Below, in pieces: positions 44,955 through 53,356 of a stretch of DNA of 64,000 nucleotides. The stretch's first letter is position 1, and each line of letters begins with the position of its first letter. Source of the DNA: Agrobacterium tumefaciens str. B6 (GTDB lineage Bacteria > Pseudomonadota > Alphaproteobacteria > Rhizobiales > Rhizobiaceae); assembly GCF_001541315.1 (NCBI RefSeq), contig NZ_LMVK01000001.1:496001-560000 (forward strand), read 5' to 3'. The position numbers and the translations under genes are program-made. The notes below the pieces were generated by a model. That model ran no database searches and had not been told where the DNA came from. It saw nothing but the letters and a program-made list of their open reading frames with translations.

Positions 44955-46226
44955 TCAGGCCTTTTCGCGCGCGACAGCCTGCCAGCCGATATCGCGGCGG
45001 CAAAAGCCGTTTTCCCACTCCACCTTGTCCGCCAGCGCATAGGCGCGGGCCTGCGCTTCCGTCACTGTCTTTCCAAGGGCGGTGACGTTCAGCACGCGTC
45101 CACCCGTCGCCACCAGACTGCCGTCCTTCAGCGCGGTTCCGGCATGGAAGACCTTCGCCTCTTCGCTCGCCTCGGGAATATGGGCGATCGGCGTATTCTT
45201 GTCGTAAGCGCCGGGATAACCCTTCGAGGCAAGAACGACAGTCAGCGCTGCGTCGTCGCTCCATTCCGCCTCAACCTTGTCCAGCGTGCCGGTGGCGGTG
45301 GCGTAGAGGATCGGCAGCAGATCGCTTTTCAGGCGCATCATCAGCACCTGGCATTCGGGATCGCCGAAACGGACGTTATATTCGATGAGTTCCGGGCCCT
45401 TGGCGGTAATCATCAGGCCGGCGAAGAACACGCCGGAGAAGGGATTACCATCCTTGGCCATGCCCGAGATCGTCGGCTCGATGATTTCCTTCATAGTGCG
45501 CTCCACCATGGCCGATGTCATGACGGGGGCGGGAGAATAGGCGCCCATGCCGCCGGTATTCGGGCCGGTATCGCCATCGCCGACACGCTTGTGATCCTGC
45601 GCGGTGGCGAGCGCCAGCGCGGTCTTGCCGTCGGAAAGGCAGAAGAAGCTGGCTTCTTCGCCGTCGAGGAAGGCCTCCACCACCACTTCGGCGCCAGCTG
45701 CACCGAAAGCGCCGTCGAAACAGTCGTCGATCGCGGTAAGCGCTTCCGCTTCCGTCATAGCCACGGTTACGCCCTTGCCGGCGGCAAGTCCGTCCGCCTT
45801 GATGACGATCGGCGCACCCTGTGCACGAACATAGTCCTTGGCCGGTTCGGCAGTCTTGAAACGCTGGTAAGCGCCGGTCGGAATATCGTAGCGCGCACAG
45901 AGATCCTTGGTGAAGCCCTTGGAGCCTTCAAGCTGGGCCGCCGCTTTCGACGGTCCGAAGGTGGCGATGCCGGCGGCACGCAGATCATCCGCCAGACCCG
46001 CAACCAGCGGCGCTTCCGGGCCGACGACAACGAAGTCGATTGCCTTTTCTTTCGTAAAGGCGATGACGGCCGCATGGTCTTCCACATCAAGCGAAACGAG
46101 TGTCGCGTGGTCGGCGATGCCGGGATTGCCGGGGGCGGCATAAAATTCTTCAAGCAAGGGAGACTGGGCGATTTTCCACGCCAGCGCATGTTCGCGTCCG
46201 CCGGAACCGATCAACAGAACTTTCAT
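44955..46226 (-). CDS. purD: Phosphoribosylamine--glycine ligase
   Basis: A 423-residue GAR synthetase (purine step 2), ATP-grasp fold. [23 protein letters not shown] starts the N domain. [25 protein letters not shown] is the ATP-binding loop, [21 protein letters not shown] the family signature and [12 protein letters not shown] the metal-binding segment. The ATG at 46226 is two codons after a TTG that also keeps frame. It is divergent from tex. Confidence 0.96.
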   Translation of the reverse strand: MKVLLIGSGGREHALAWKIAQSPLLEEFYAAPGNPGIADHATLVSLDVEDHAAVIAFTKEKAIDFVVVGPEAPLVAGLADDLRAAGIATFGPSKAAAQLEGSKGFTKDLCARYDIPTGAYQRFKTAEPAKDYVRAQGAPIVIKADGLAAGKGVTVAMTEAEALTAIDDCFDGAFGAAGAEVVVEAFLDGEEASFFCLSDGKTALALATAQDHKRVGDGDTGPNTGGMGAYSPAPVMTSAMVERTMKEIIEPTISGMAKDGNPFSGVFFAGLMITAKGPELIEYNVRFGDPECQVLMMRLKSDLLPILYATATGTLDKVEAEWSDDAALTVVLASKGYPGAYDKNTPIAHIPEASEEAKVFHAGTALKDGSLVATGGRVLNVTALGKTVTEAQARAYALADKVEWENGFCRRDIGWQAVAREKA

Positions 46227-46427
46227 GGTCAATACCCCTGCAAATTCGCCAGTAACCTTGTGTCAGGGGCGTTAAGGGCAGGGGGGCGAAAGGTCAAGGA
46301 GAAAGCGCCGCAAATGCCCGTCTTTCCCTTGAAGTCAGCCTTTCCTGTGGAATCGTTCCCGCCTCTTGTTGTCACGCCACAATCAGACATTATGTTCGCC
46401 GCTCCAGATGTGACATCAGAGAACCTC

Positions 46428-48752
46428 ATGACCGCAGATAATGCCCGCCTCACCACGCTCATCGCCTCCGAAATCAACGCCCGCGCCGATCAGGTGAAGG
46501 CGGCGGTGGCCCTGCTGGACGAGGGCGCGACCGTTCCCTTCATCGCCCGTTACCGCAAGGAAGTGACCGGAGGACTTGATGATACCCAGCTGCGCACGCT
46601 TTCGGAACGTCTCGTCTATCTGCGCGAACTCAATGCGCGCCGCGCCTCCATCGTCGATTCCATCACCGGTCAGGGCAAGATGACCGACGAGCTGATGGTC
46701 AAGATCATGCAGGCCGGGACCAAGGCGGAGCTGGAAGACCTCTACCTGCCCTATAAGCCGAAGCGCCGCACCCGCGCGGAAATCGCCCGTGAACGCGGTC
46801 TCGGCCCGCTTGCGGAAGCCATCTGGGAAAACCGCGCTGCCGATCCGGCGAAATTGGCGGAAGCTTATGTGCAGGGCGAAGTGGCCGATGTGAAGGCGGC
46901 GCTTGAGGGCGCGCGCGACATCGTGGCTGAAACCATGACGGAAAATGCCGATCTGCTCGGCCGCCTGCGTGATTACATGCGCCAGAACGCCACCTTCCGC
47001 GCCAAGGTCGTGGACGGCAAACAGGCGACGGGCGAAAAATTCTCCGATTATTTCGATCATTTCGAGCGCTGGGCGACGGTGCCCGGCCACCGCGCGCTGG
47101 CCATGCTGCGCGGCTGGAACGAAGAAATTCTGACGCTGACGATCGATGTCGATGCGGATGATCCCTCACCGGTGAAACCCGCGCAGCGCACCATCGCCGC
47201 CGCCTTCGATATCCGCAATGCGGGGCCTGCCGATCAATGGCTGATGGAGGTCGCTGGCTGGACCTGGCGGGTGAAGCTTTCTATGTCGCTGTCGCTCGAT
47301 CTGATGCGCGAGTTGCGCGAGCGGGCGGAAGAGGAGGCGATCAATGTCTTCGCCCGCAATCTGAAGGACCTGCTGCTGGCAGCCCCCGCCGGCTCCCGCG
47401 CCACCATGGGGCTTGATCCCGGCATCCGCACCGGCGTGAAGGTTGCGATCGTGGATGGTACCGGCAAGCTCCTGGACACCAGCACGGTCTATCCCTTCCC
47501 GCCGAAGAATGACGTGCGCGGTACGCAGGCGGAACTCGCTTTGCTCATTCGCAAACACAATGTCGAGCTGATCGCCATCGGCAACGGCACGGGCAGCCGC
47601 GAGACGGAAAAGCTGGTGGCCGATCTTCTGGCGCAGATGCCGGCTTCCGCTTCCGGTGCAAAGCCCACCAAGGTCATCGTCTCGGAAGCGGGCGCATCCG
47701 TTTATTCCGCTTCGGAGCGGGCGGCAGCGGAGTTCCCCAATCTCGACGTTTCGTTGCGCGGCGCCGTTTCCATCGCCCGCCGTCTTCAGGATCCGCTGGC
47801 GGAACTGGTGAAGATCGAGCCAAAATCCATCGGTGTCGGCCAGTACCAACATGATGTCGATCAGGGCCGTCTCAGCCGCTCACTCGATGCTGTGGTGGAA
47901 GATGCGGTGAACGCCGTCGGCGTCGATCTCAACACGGCCTCGTCGCCGCTTCTGGCGCGGGTCTCCGGTCTCGGCAGCTCGATTGCCGATGCCATCGTCG
48001 CCCATCGTGACCAGACCGGGCCGTTTGCCAGCCGCAAGGAATTGCTGAAGGTGCCGCGCCTCGGCCAGCGCACCTTCGAGCAATGCGCGGGCTTCCTGCG
48101 CATCCCGAACGGCAAGGAGCCGCTGGATGCTTCCTCGGTTCACCCGGAGGCCTATGGCGTGGCGAAAAAGATCGTTGCCGCCTGCGGCCGCGATCTGCGT
48201 TCGCTGATGGGCGACAGCGCCGCGCTGAAGGCGCTTGATCCGAAGACGTTCATCGACGAGCAATTCGGTCTGCCCACCGTAAAAGACATCATCGCCGAAC
48301 TGGAAAAGCCCGGCCGCGACCCGCGCCCGAGCTTCAAGACCGCGACCTTTGCCGAAGGTGTGGACGAGATCACCGATCTGAAACCGGGCATGCTGCTGGA
48401 GGGTACGGTCACCAATGTCGCCGCCTTTGGCGCCTTCGTGGATATCGGCGTGCATCAGGACGGGCTTGTGCATGTGTCGCAGCTTGCCGATCGTTTCGTG
48501 AAAGACCCGCATGAGGTCGTCAAGGCGGGCGATGTCGTCAAGGTACGAGTCGTGGAAGTGGACGTGAAGCGCAAGCGCATCGGCCTCACCATGCGTAAGG
48601 ATGGCGGCGAGGCAGCGCCGCAGCCGATGCGTGAAAAGGGCAATGCCAGCGCCATGCGCCACGCGACATCAAAACCGAAAGAGCGCAACGAGGGGTCGCA
48701 AACCGGTGGTGCGCTTGCCGCCGCGCTGGCTGAAGCCATGAAGCGGCGCTGA
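46428..48752 (+). CDS. tex: Tex family RNA-binding transcription accessory protein
   Basis: A 774-residue Tex protein. Tex_N ([21 protein letters not shown] and [21 protein letters not shown]) leads, followed by the YqgF-like nuclease fold ([20 protein letters not shown]), a helix-hairpin-helix ([44 protein letters not shown]) and a C-terminal S1 domain ([30 protein letters not shown]). Length matches the family. The frame is open for more than 1 kb upstream, antisense to purD, but the domain starts right after the ATG at 46428; an ATG at 46392 is the alternative. Tex proteins act in transcription-coupled processes and stress tolerance. Confidence 0.94.
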   Translation: MTADNARLTTLIASEINARADQVKAAVALLDEGATVPFIARYRKEVTGGLDDTQLRTLSERLVYLRELNARRASIVDSITGQGKMTDELMVKIMQAGTKAELEDLYLPYKPKRRTRAEIARERGLGPLAEAIWENRAADPAKLAEAYVQGEVADVKAALEGARDIVAETMTENADLLGRLRDYMRQNATFRAKVVDGKQATGEKFSDYFDHFERWATVPGHRALAMLRGWNEEILTLTIDVDADDPSPVKPAQRTIAAAFDIRNAGPADQWLMEVAGWTWRVKLSMSLSLDLMRELRERAEEEAINVFARNLKDLLLAAPAGSRATMGLDPGIRTGVKVAIVDGTGKLLDTSTVYPFPPKNDVRGTQAELALLIRKHNVELIAIGNGTGSRETEKLVADLLAQMPASASGAKPTKVIVSEAGASVYSASERAAAEFPNLDVSLRGAVSIARRLQDPLAELVKIEPKSIGVGQYQHDVDQGRLSRSLDAVVEDAVNAVGVDLNTASSPLLARVSGLGSSIADAIVAHRDQTGPFASRKELLKVPRLGQRTFEQCAGFLRIPNGKEPLDASSVHPEAYGVAKKIVAACGRDLRSLMGDSAALKALDPKTFIDEQFGLPTVKDIIAELEKPGRDPRPSFKTATFAEGVDEITDLKPGMLLEGTVTNVAAFGAFVDIGVHQDGLVHVSQLADRFVKDPHEVVKAGDVVKVRVVEVDVKRKRIGLTMRKDGGEAAPQPMREKGNASAMRHATSKPKERNEGSQTGGALAAALAEAMKRR

Positions 48753-48776
48753 CCCTGGGTTGAAATGATTTTTTAC

Positions 48777-48812
48777 CAAAAAGCCTCGCCGTATACCCCG
48801 GCGGGGCTTTTT
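48777..48812 (+). terminator. Terminator of tex
   Basis: AAAAAGCC then CGCCG pair with CGGCG and GGCTTTTT, with a short TATACC loop and one bulge, ending in a T-run. It lies about 25 bases after the tex stop. Confidence 0.8.
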
Positions 48813-48920
48813 CCTTGATGAAATCGTTCAATTTTTTTGAAATAAGACTATCTTGAAACTTGTGCCGAAAGGAATACGGTCTGCAAAATTGATAAGTGAG
48901 ACTTAGCAATTGGGGGTGCC

Positions 48921-50177
48921 ATGGCGTCGTCTCTGCATGTTCTTCTCGAAAAGATAATCAAGATCGGTGATCTCACCGTCAACAGCCCGGGCGGCAGCCG
49001 CACTTTCGGCAACGGCACGGGAAAAAAGGTGGTTCTGAACTTCACCGATGAAGCCGCCATGCAGGAGATAGCCGCCGATCCGGCGCTGAAGCTCGCTGAA
49101 ATGTACATGGAGGGCCGGGCGAAGGTCGCAGAAGGCGACATCTACGATTTCCTCGCACTGGTCAAAGGCAACACGCTGAGCGAGGCGCTGTCCTTCGGCA
49201 TGGTCTGGCGCGGCATGGCGCGCATCATCGCCGCCCGCATCAAGATGCATCTGCCGGTCAATCACAACAAGAGCAATGTCGCCCATCATTATGACCTGAG
49301 CGCCAAGCTGTTCGATCTCTTCCTTGATGAGGACTGGCAATATTCCTGCGCCTATTTCAATCCGCCCGGCATCAGCCTTTATGAGGCGCAGGTCGCCAAG
49401 AAACGGCATATAGCGGCCAAGCTGATGACCGAGCCGGGCCAGAGCGTGCTGGAAATCGGCTCCGGCTGGGGCGGTATGGCGATGTATATCGCTGAAAGCG
49501 CCGGTGCCGACGTGACCGGCATCACGCTCAGCGAGGAACAGCTGCGCGTTTCCCGCGATCGTGCGGCAAAACGGGGCCTTGCCGGTAATGTCCGCTTCGA
49601 ATTGCAGGATTACCGCTATCTGCCGGCCTCGAAGAAATATGACCGCATCGTTTCCGTCGGCATGTTCGAACATGTCGGGCCGACGCATTATCGCGATTAT
49701 TTCGACAAGGTGGCGGAGGTGCTGGACGACAGGGGCGTGATGGTGCTGCATTCCATCGGCCAGCCCAGCCCTGCACTGGCGACCAATCCCTTCATCGAAA
49801 AATATATTTTCCCCGGTGGGTACATACCCTCGCTTGCCGAGGTGCTGCCGTCGATCCAGAAATCCGGGCTGCTGGTGAAGGATATCGAAATCCTGCCCAT
49901 GCATTATGCGCATACGCTCAGGCATTGGCGTGAGCGTTTCGTGGCGCGCAAGGCGGAAGCGATAGCGCTTTACGACGAACGTTTCTTCCGCATGTGGGAA
50001 TTTTATCTGGCGGGGTCGGAAATGGCCTTTACCCACGAAAATTTCCATATCTTCCAGATCCAGCTCGCCAAGGACCGCGATGCCGTTCCGCATAATCGCG
50101 ACTACATTGCGCAGAACGAGGCGAAGCTGCTGGAGTTCGAGAAGACCCGTGCGCCACTCGAGAAGGTGACGTTCTAA
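48921..50177 (+). CDS. cfa: Cyclopropane-fatty-acyl-phospholipid synthase
   Basis: A 418-residue SAM-dependent enzyme that turns unsaturated phospholipid acyl chains into cyclopropane rings. The N-terminal ALKLAEMYMEGRAKVAEGDI, KSNVAHHYDLSAKLFDLFLD, YSCAYFNPP, the SAM motif VLEIGSGWGGMAMYIAESAG and SVGMFEHVG are all family marks. The ATG at 48921 follows GGGGGTG. Rhizobiaceae have more than one paralogue; this one is the classic Cfa type. Confidence 0.93.
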   Translation: MASSLHVLLEKIIKIGDLTVNSPGGSRTFGNGTGKKVVLNFTDEAAMQEIAADPALKLAEMYMEGRAKVAEGDIYDFLALVKGNTLSEALSFGMVWRGMARIIAARIKMHLPVNHNKSNVAHHYDLSAKLFDLFLDEDWQYSCAYFNPPGISLYEAQVAKKRHIAAKLMTEPGQSVLEIGSGWGGMAMYIAESAGADVTGITLSEEQLRVSRDRAAKRGLAGNVRFELQDYRYLPASKKYDRIVSVGMFEHVGPTHYRDYFDKVAEVLDDRGVMVLHSIGQPSPALATNPFIEKYIFPGGYIPSLAEVLPSIQKSGLLVKDIEILPMHYAHTLRHWRERFVARKAEAIALYDERFFRMWEFYLAGSEMAFTHENFHIFQIQLAKDRDAVPHNRDYIAQNEAKLLEFEKTRAPLEKVTF

Positions 50178-50185
50178 GGTGTTTC

Positions 50186-50220
50186 CCCGTCATGCCGGCT
50201 CAGGGCCGGAATGACGGGGA
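50186..50220. repeat. Short palindrome of repeat family B type after cfa
   Basis: CCCCGTCAT at 50187-50195 pairs with ATGACGGGG at 50212-50220, with an inner CCGG / CCGG pair around TCAGG. It lies 10 bases after the cfa stop and probably also terminates or stabilises its mRNA. The GTCAT...ATGAC ends resemble the other family B elements. Confidence 0.65.
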
Positions 50221-50322
50221 AGTAGCCGCCGGTTTGCTTTCCCGCTCTGGTTAATGAAATGGAAAGACAATCCCTCTAATTCTACGGGCACCTTGTCTGT
50301 ATTGCGTTTCTGGGGTTCTTTC

Positions 50323-51123
50323 ATGTTCAAGCCATCAGCGGCCGCCGCCGCCTGTGTCCTGTCGCTTTTTGCCGTGGGCAATGCCCATGCGGAAGGCTGG
50401 TTTTCGGGCGACTGGTATCTGAAGCTCGGTGGTGCGGGTTTCACCGCGCCGAAATATCAGGGCGACAACAAGAATGAATTCGGCTTTTCGCCCATCATTT
50501 CGCTCGGCCGTCAGGGGCAGGGCGCACGTTTTACCTCGCGCAACGACAGCGCCTCGATTTCGCTTCTGGACAATGGCCCGATCAGCATGGGTCTGGCCGG
50601 CAAGCTGGTTTCCCCACGTGACGAGGGCGATTCCGCCGATCTCAAGGGCATGACCCGCATCAAGCGCGGCGGCGAGCTTGGTGGTTTCGCCGAGGCTTAT
50701 CCGACCGACTGGCTGCGCGTTCGCGGCGAAGTCCGTCAGGGTATCCGCAGCCATAGCGGCGTGGTCGGCGATGTTGCCGTCGATGCCTTCACCGATATCG
50801 CCCCCGGTATCCAGATTTCCGCCGGCCCGCGCGCCACGTGGGTGAGCAGCAAGTACAATGAGCGTTATTACGGCGTCAGTGCCGCACAGACGGCCGCCGG
50901 TGCGCCATCGCCCTATAGCCCGGGCGGCGGCCTGCATTCCGCCGGCATCGGCGCCGCCATCACCTGGAAGGTCACCGAGAACGCCGAAGTCGGGTCGTTT
51001 GCGGAATATCGCCGCCTGACCGGTGATGCCGCCGATAGCTCGCTGGTGCGCGAGCGCGGCTCGAAAAACCAGTTCATCATCGGTGTTCAGGCAAGCTATA
51101 AATTCAATTTTTCGCTGCCCTGA
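50323..51123 (+). CDS. MipA/OmpV family outer-membrane protein
   Basis: A 266-residue protein with a signal peptide (MFKPSAAAAACVLSLFAVGNAHA) and a beta-barrel domain of the MipA/OmpV type (GFTAPKYQGDNKNEFGFSPIISLGRQG near the start, KNQFIIGVQASYKFNFSLP ending in Phe-x-x as in barrel proteins). MipA scaffolds murein enzymes in E. coli; the role here may differ. The ATG at 50323 is where the signal peptide starts. Confidence 0.88.
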   Translation: MFKPSAAAAACVLSLFAVGNAHAEGWFSGDWYLKLGGAGFTAPKYQGDNKNEFGFSPIISLGRQGQGARFTSRNDSASISLLDNGPISMGLAGKLVSPRDEGDSADLKGMTRIKRGGELGGFAEAYPTDWLRVRGEVRQGIRSHSGVVGDVAVDAFTDIAPGIQISAGPRATWVSSKYNERYYGVSAAQTAAGAPSPYSPGGGLHSAGIGAAITWKVTENAEVGSFAEYRRLTGDAADSSLVRERGSKNQFIIGVQASYKFNFSLP

Positions 51124-51201
51124 GACAAGAAACCGAATGTCTGAGGTTGATGGCCCGCAGGAAACCGTTGCGGGCCTTGATGTTTCTGCCAATCCGCGTT
51201 C

Positions 51202-51282
51202 GACGTCATCCTCGGGCTTGACCCGAGGATCCATTGATTTCAACGGGTTGTGGATCCTAGGGTCAAGCTCGAGGATGACGTC
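51202..51282. repeat. Palindromic intergenic repeat, family B
   Basis: Left arm 51202-51233 and right arm 51251-51282 (32 bases each) are inverted copies matching at about 30 of 32 positions, starting GACGTCATCCTCG and ending in ATCCA. The spacer is 17 bases. A weaker relative lies at 41980-42052. Confidence 0.8.
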
Positions 51283-51391
51283 GGTGAGGTTTTCGCTTTG
51301 CCGGTGGCGTGTTGCAATCCGCCAAGAACCGCGCATCTTTGCACTTTGAAAACCGTTCCGATTTTTCCGCCGATGCTGTAGAACCATCCTT

Positions 51392-52345
51392 ATGGTTCAC
51401 CACAGCGATTTGTCAGACCGCGTTTCCGACGCGCCATCCAACAACTGGGTCTATCGGATTTTGCCGAGGTCCCTCTGGCCCTATGCGCAGCTTGCACGAT
51501 GGGATCGCCCCATCGGCTGGCAATTGTTGATGTGGCCGTGTTTCTGGTCCGCGGCCCTTGCGGCCAATGTGGCGGTGGCAAGCGGCGGCTTTTCCTGGGC
51601 GACACTGATCTGGCATCTGGCGTTGTTCTTCATCGGGTCGGTGGCGATGCGTGGTGCGGGCTGCACCTATAATGATCTGGCCGACCACAAGATCGACATG
51701 GCCGTGGCGCGCACCCGTTCGCGGCCGCTGCCTTCCGGCCGCGTGAGCCGGATGCAGGCCAAGGTCTTCATCGTCCTGCAGGCGCTTGCCGGGCTCGTCG
51801 TGCTTTTGCAGTTCAACAGTTTCGCAATCGCGACCGGCATATTCTCGCTGGTTTTCGTGGCGATCTATCCCTTCGCCAAGCGCTTCACCAACTGGCCGCA
51901 ATTTTTCCTCGGCCTTGCCTTTTCCTGGGGCGCGCTGATGGGCTGGGCCGGGCAATTCGGATCGCTCGCCTGGCCGGCTGTCCTGCTTTATGTCGGCTCC
52001 ATCGCCTGGACGATCGGTTATGATACAATCTACGCCCATCAGGACAAGGAAGATGACACCGCGGTGGGCATCGGTTCGACCGCCCTGCTGTTTGGCGAGA
52101 ACACACATCGCTGGCTGGTTTTCCTTTATGGCACAGCCCTTGCCATGATGTTCCTGTCGTTCTGGATGGCGGACGTTAACATCATTGCCTATAGCGGCCT
52201 TGCCGCTGCCGCGCTCATGCTGTTCCGCCAGGTCTGGGTGCTCGATATCGATGACGTGGACCAGTGCCTCGTGCTGTTCAAATCCAACAACCGCGTCGGC
52301 GTGCTGATTTTCGCAGGCCTGATCCTGTCGCTGTTGCTGGCGTAA
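51392..52345 (+). CDS. ubiA: 4-hydroxybenzoate polyprenyltransferase UbiA
   Basis: A 317-residue integral membrane prenyltransferase that attaches the polyprenyl tail to 4-hydroxybenzoate in ubiquinone synthesis. The first Asp motif is in MRGAGCTYNDLADHKIDMAVARTRSRPLPSG and the second in YDTIYAHQDKEDD. Eight or so membrane spans follow the N-terminal QLARWDRPIGWQLLMWPCFW. Its prenyl donor is the product of the polyprenyl synthase at 30-31 kb. The ATG at 51392 is the first in frame. Confidence 0.96.
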   Translation: MVHHSDLSDRVSDAPSNNWVYRILPRSLWPYAQLARWDRPIGWQLLMWPCFWSAALAANVAVASGGFSWATLIWHLALFFIGSVAMRGAGCTYNDLADHKIDMAVARTRSRPLPSGRVSRMQAKVFIVLQALAGLVVLLQFNSFAIATGIFSLVFVAIYPFAKRFTNWPQFFLGLAFSWGALMGWAGQFGSLAWPAVLLYVGSIAWTIGYDTIYAHQDKEDDTAVGIGSTALLFGENTHRWLVFLYGTALAMMFLSFWMADVNIIAYSGLAAAALMLFRQVWVLDIDDVDQCLVLFKSNNRVGVLIFAGLILSLLLA

Positions 52346-52365
52346 GCCGTGAAAATACGGAATGG

Positions 52366-52401
52366 AAAAAGCCCGGCCGCGTCATCCGCGCCGGGCTTTT
52401 T
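52366..52401. terminator. Bidirectional terminator between ubiA and DUF6101
   Basis: AAAAAGCCCGGCCGCG faces CGCGCCGGGCTTTTT with one bulged base and a TCATC loop. A- and T-runs flank the stem, so it can stop both convergent transcripts. Confidence 0.85.
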
Positions 52402-52422
52402 GATTTGTCTGGCTGAAGATTA

Positions 52423-52989
52423 TCAGCTGCGGGCGATGATTTCCTTGCCCTCGATCTTCATGCTCATGCCGAGCGAACCGGTGGAGCGGCGAACGAGGAA
52501 GCGGGGACGGCGTTCCGCGAAATAGGAATGGCGGCGGCGCGGACGGGTATTCTGGGTGCGCACCTTGCCGAGATGTTCTTCCAGCGGACGGGCAACGCCA
52601 TCGGCTTCCACCATCAGCATGGGAATGCGGTAGGCTTCAGACCAGCTGCGCCAGTCGGCGGCGATATCGCAGAGATCGTGAGCGACGAGAAGCGGAACGC
52701 AGAGATCCGGATCGTCATGGTGCAGTTCCAGGGTCACCGTCACCTGTCCGTCGCCATGGTCGATGGCGCGGGCGGCAACACCCTTGAAAGCGCGGGCAGG
52801 CAGGGCGAAGGACAGAGGCAGGCCGGAAGAGGACAGAACCTTTCGCAGAACGGCGCCCCGTTCATCGAGAGTGACGGCGACATCGGTCGCGCCATTGCCT
52901 TTTCCATAGGTGACCTGTTGCGGAAAACGTGCCGGGTCGAGTCTGAGAGTGGCGACGGCCCAGTCGGGCTTCAGAACGGTCTTGGTCAT
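52423..52989 (-). CDS. DUF6101 family protein
   Basis: A 188-residue protein, MTKTVLKPDWAVATLRLDP at the start, with beta-rich core (VTVTLELHHDDPDLCVPLLVAHDL) and a basic tail TRPRRRHSYFAERRPRFLVRR. The conserved Rhizobiales family DUF6101 has this layout as I recall it; the function is unknown. No signal peptide or membrane span. It is monocistronic. Confidence 0.78.
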   Translation of the reverse strand: MTKTVLKPDWAVATLRLDPARFPQQVTYGKGNGATDVAVTLDERGAVLRKVLSSSGLPLSFALPARAFKGVAARAIDHGDGQVTVTLELHHDDPDLCVPLLVAHDLCDIAADWRSWSEAYRIPMLMVEADGVARPLEEHLGKVRTQNTRPRRRHSYFAERRPRFLVRRSTGSLGMSMKIEGKEIIARS

Positions 52990-53356
52990 GTTTATTCTAC
53001 CCTTGTTTTACCTGAGAGCCGGTTTCCGGTCTTCTCATCGGGACTTTTCGTCCTCTGATGTCGGGAGAATATCCGCCGCATGTTCGAGACTGCTTAAAAA
53101 TCGCGGTTAAGAAAACTTTGCATTCCCAAATGGTTAGCAAAACACACTGTGGCATGGTTTCGCTTAGGTAAAGCAGATCGAGACAATGCGGTTTTTATCC
53201 CGATCGGAATTGTGCTCTTTCAAGCTACGGGCAAGGCGCGTCATGCATAGTCATGCCAAGGCTTGCCGTGCGTCCGGATGGGCGCGCGATGGGTGGTTCA
53301 AAACCGGAGCTTTTGGTGTCCCCGAGGGGATGCGCTGTGCTCCAGGGGGCATACGG
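52990..53356. other. Intergenic before the DUF1217 protein
   Basis: 367 bases between the divergent DUF6101 and DUF1217 genes. The frame of the DUF1217 gene is open from 53186, but the added residues are Cys/Arg/Trp-rich without structure. The stretch 53226-53335 has the look of a degraded intergenic repeat; no arms can be paired convincingly. Promoters for both genes must lie here. Confidence 0.4.

Noticed and set aside
45144..46427. Long upstream extension of the tex reading frame, antisense to purD.
   Set aside because: The residues are Arg/Gly/His-rich without domain character, as expected from the reverse strand of a GC-rich gene; the Tex domain begins right at 46428.
53226..53335. A possible degraded intergenic repeat before the DUF1217 gene.
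   Set aside because: Its minus-strand translation resembles peptides typical of repeat elements, but I could not pair any arms or find a second copy in the window.
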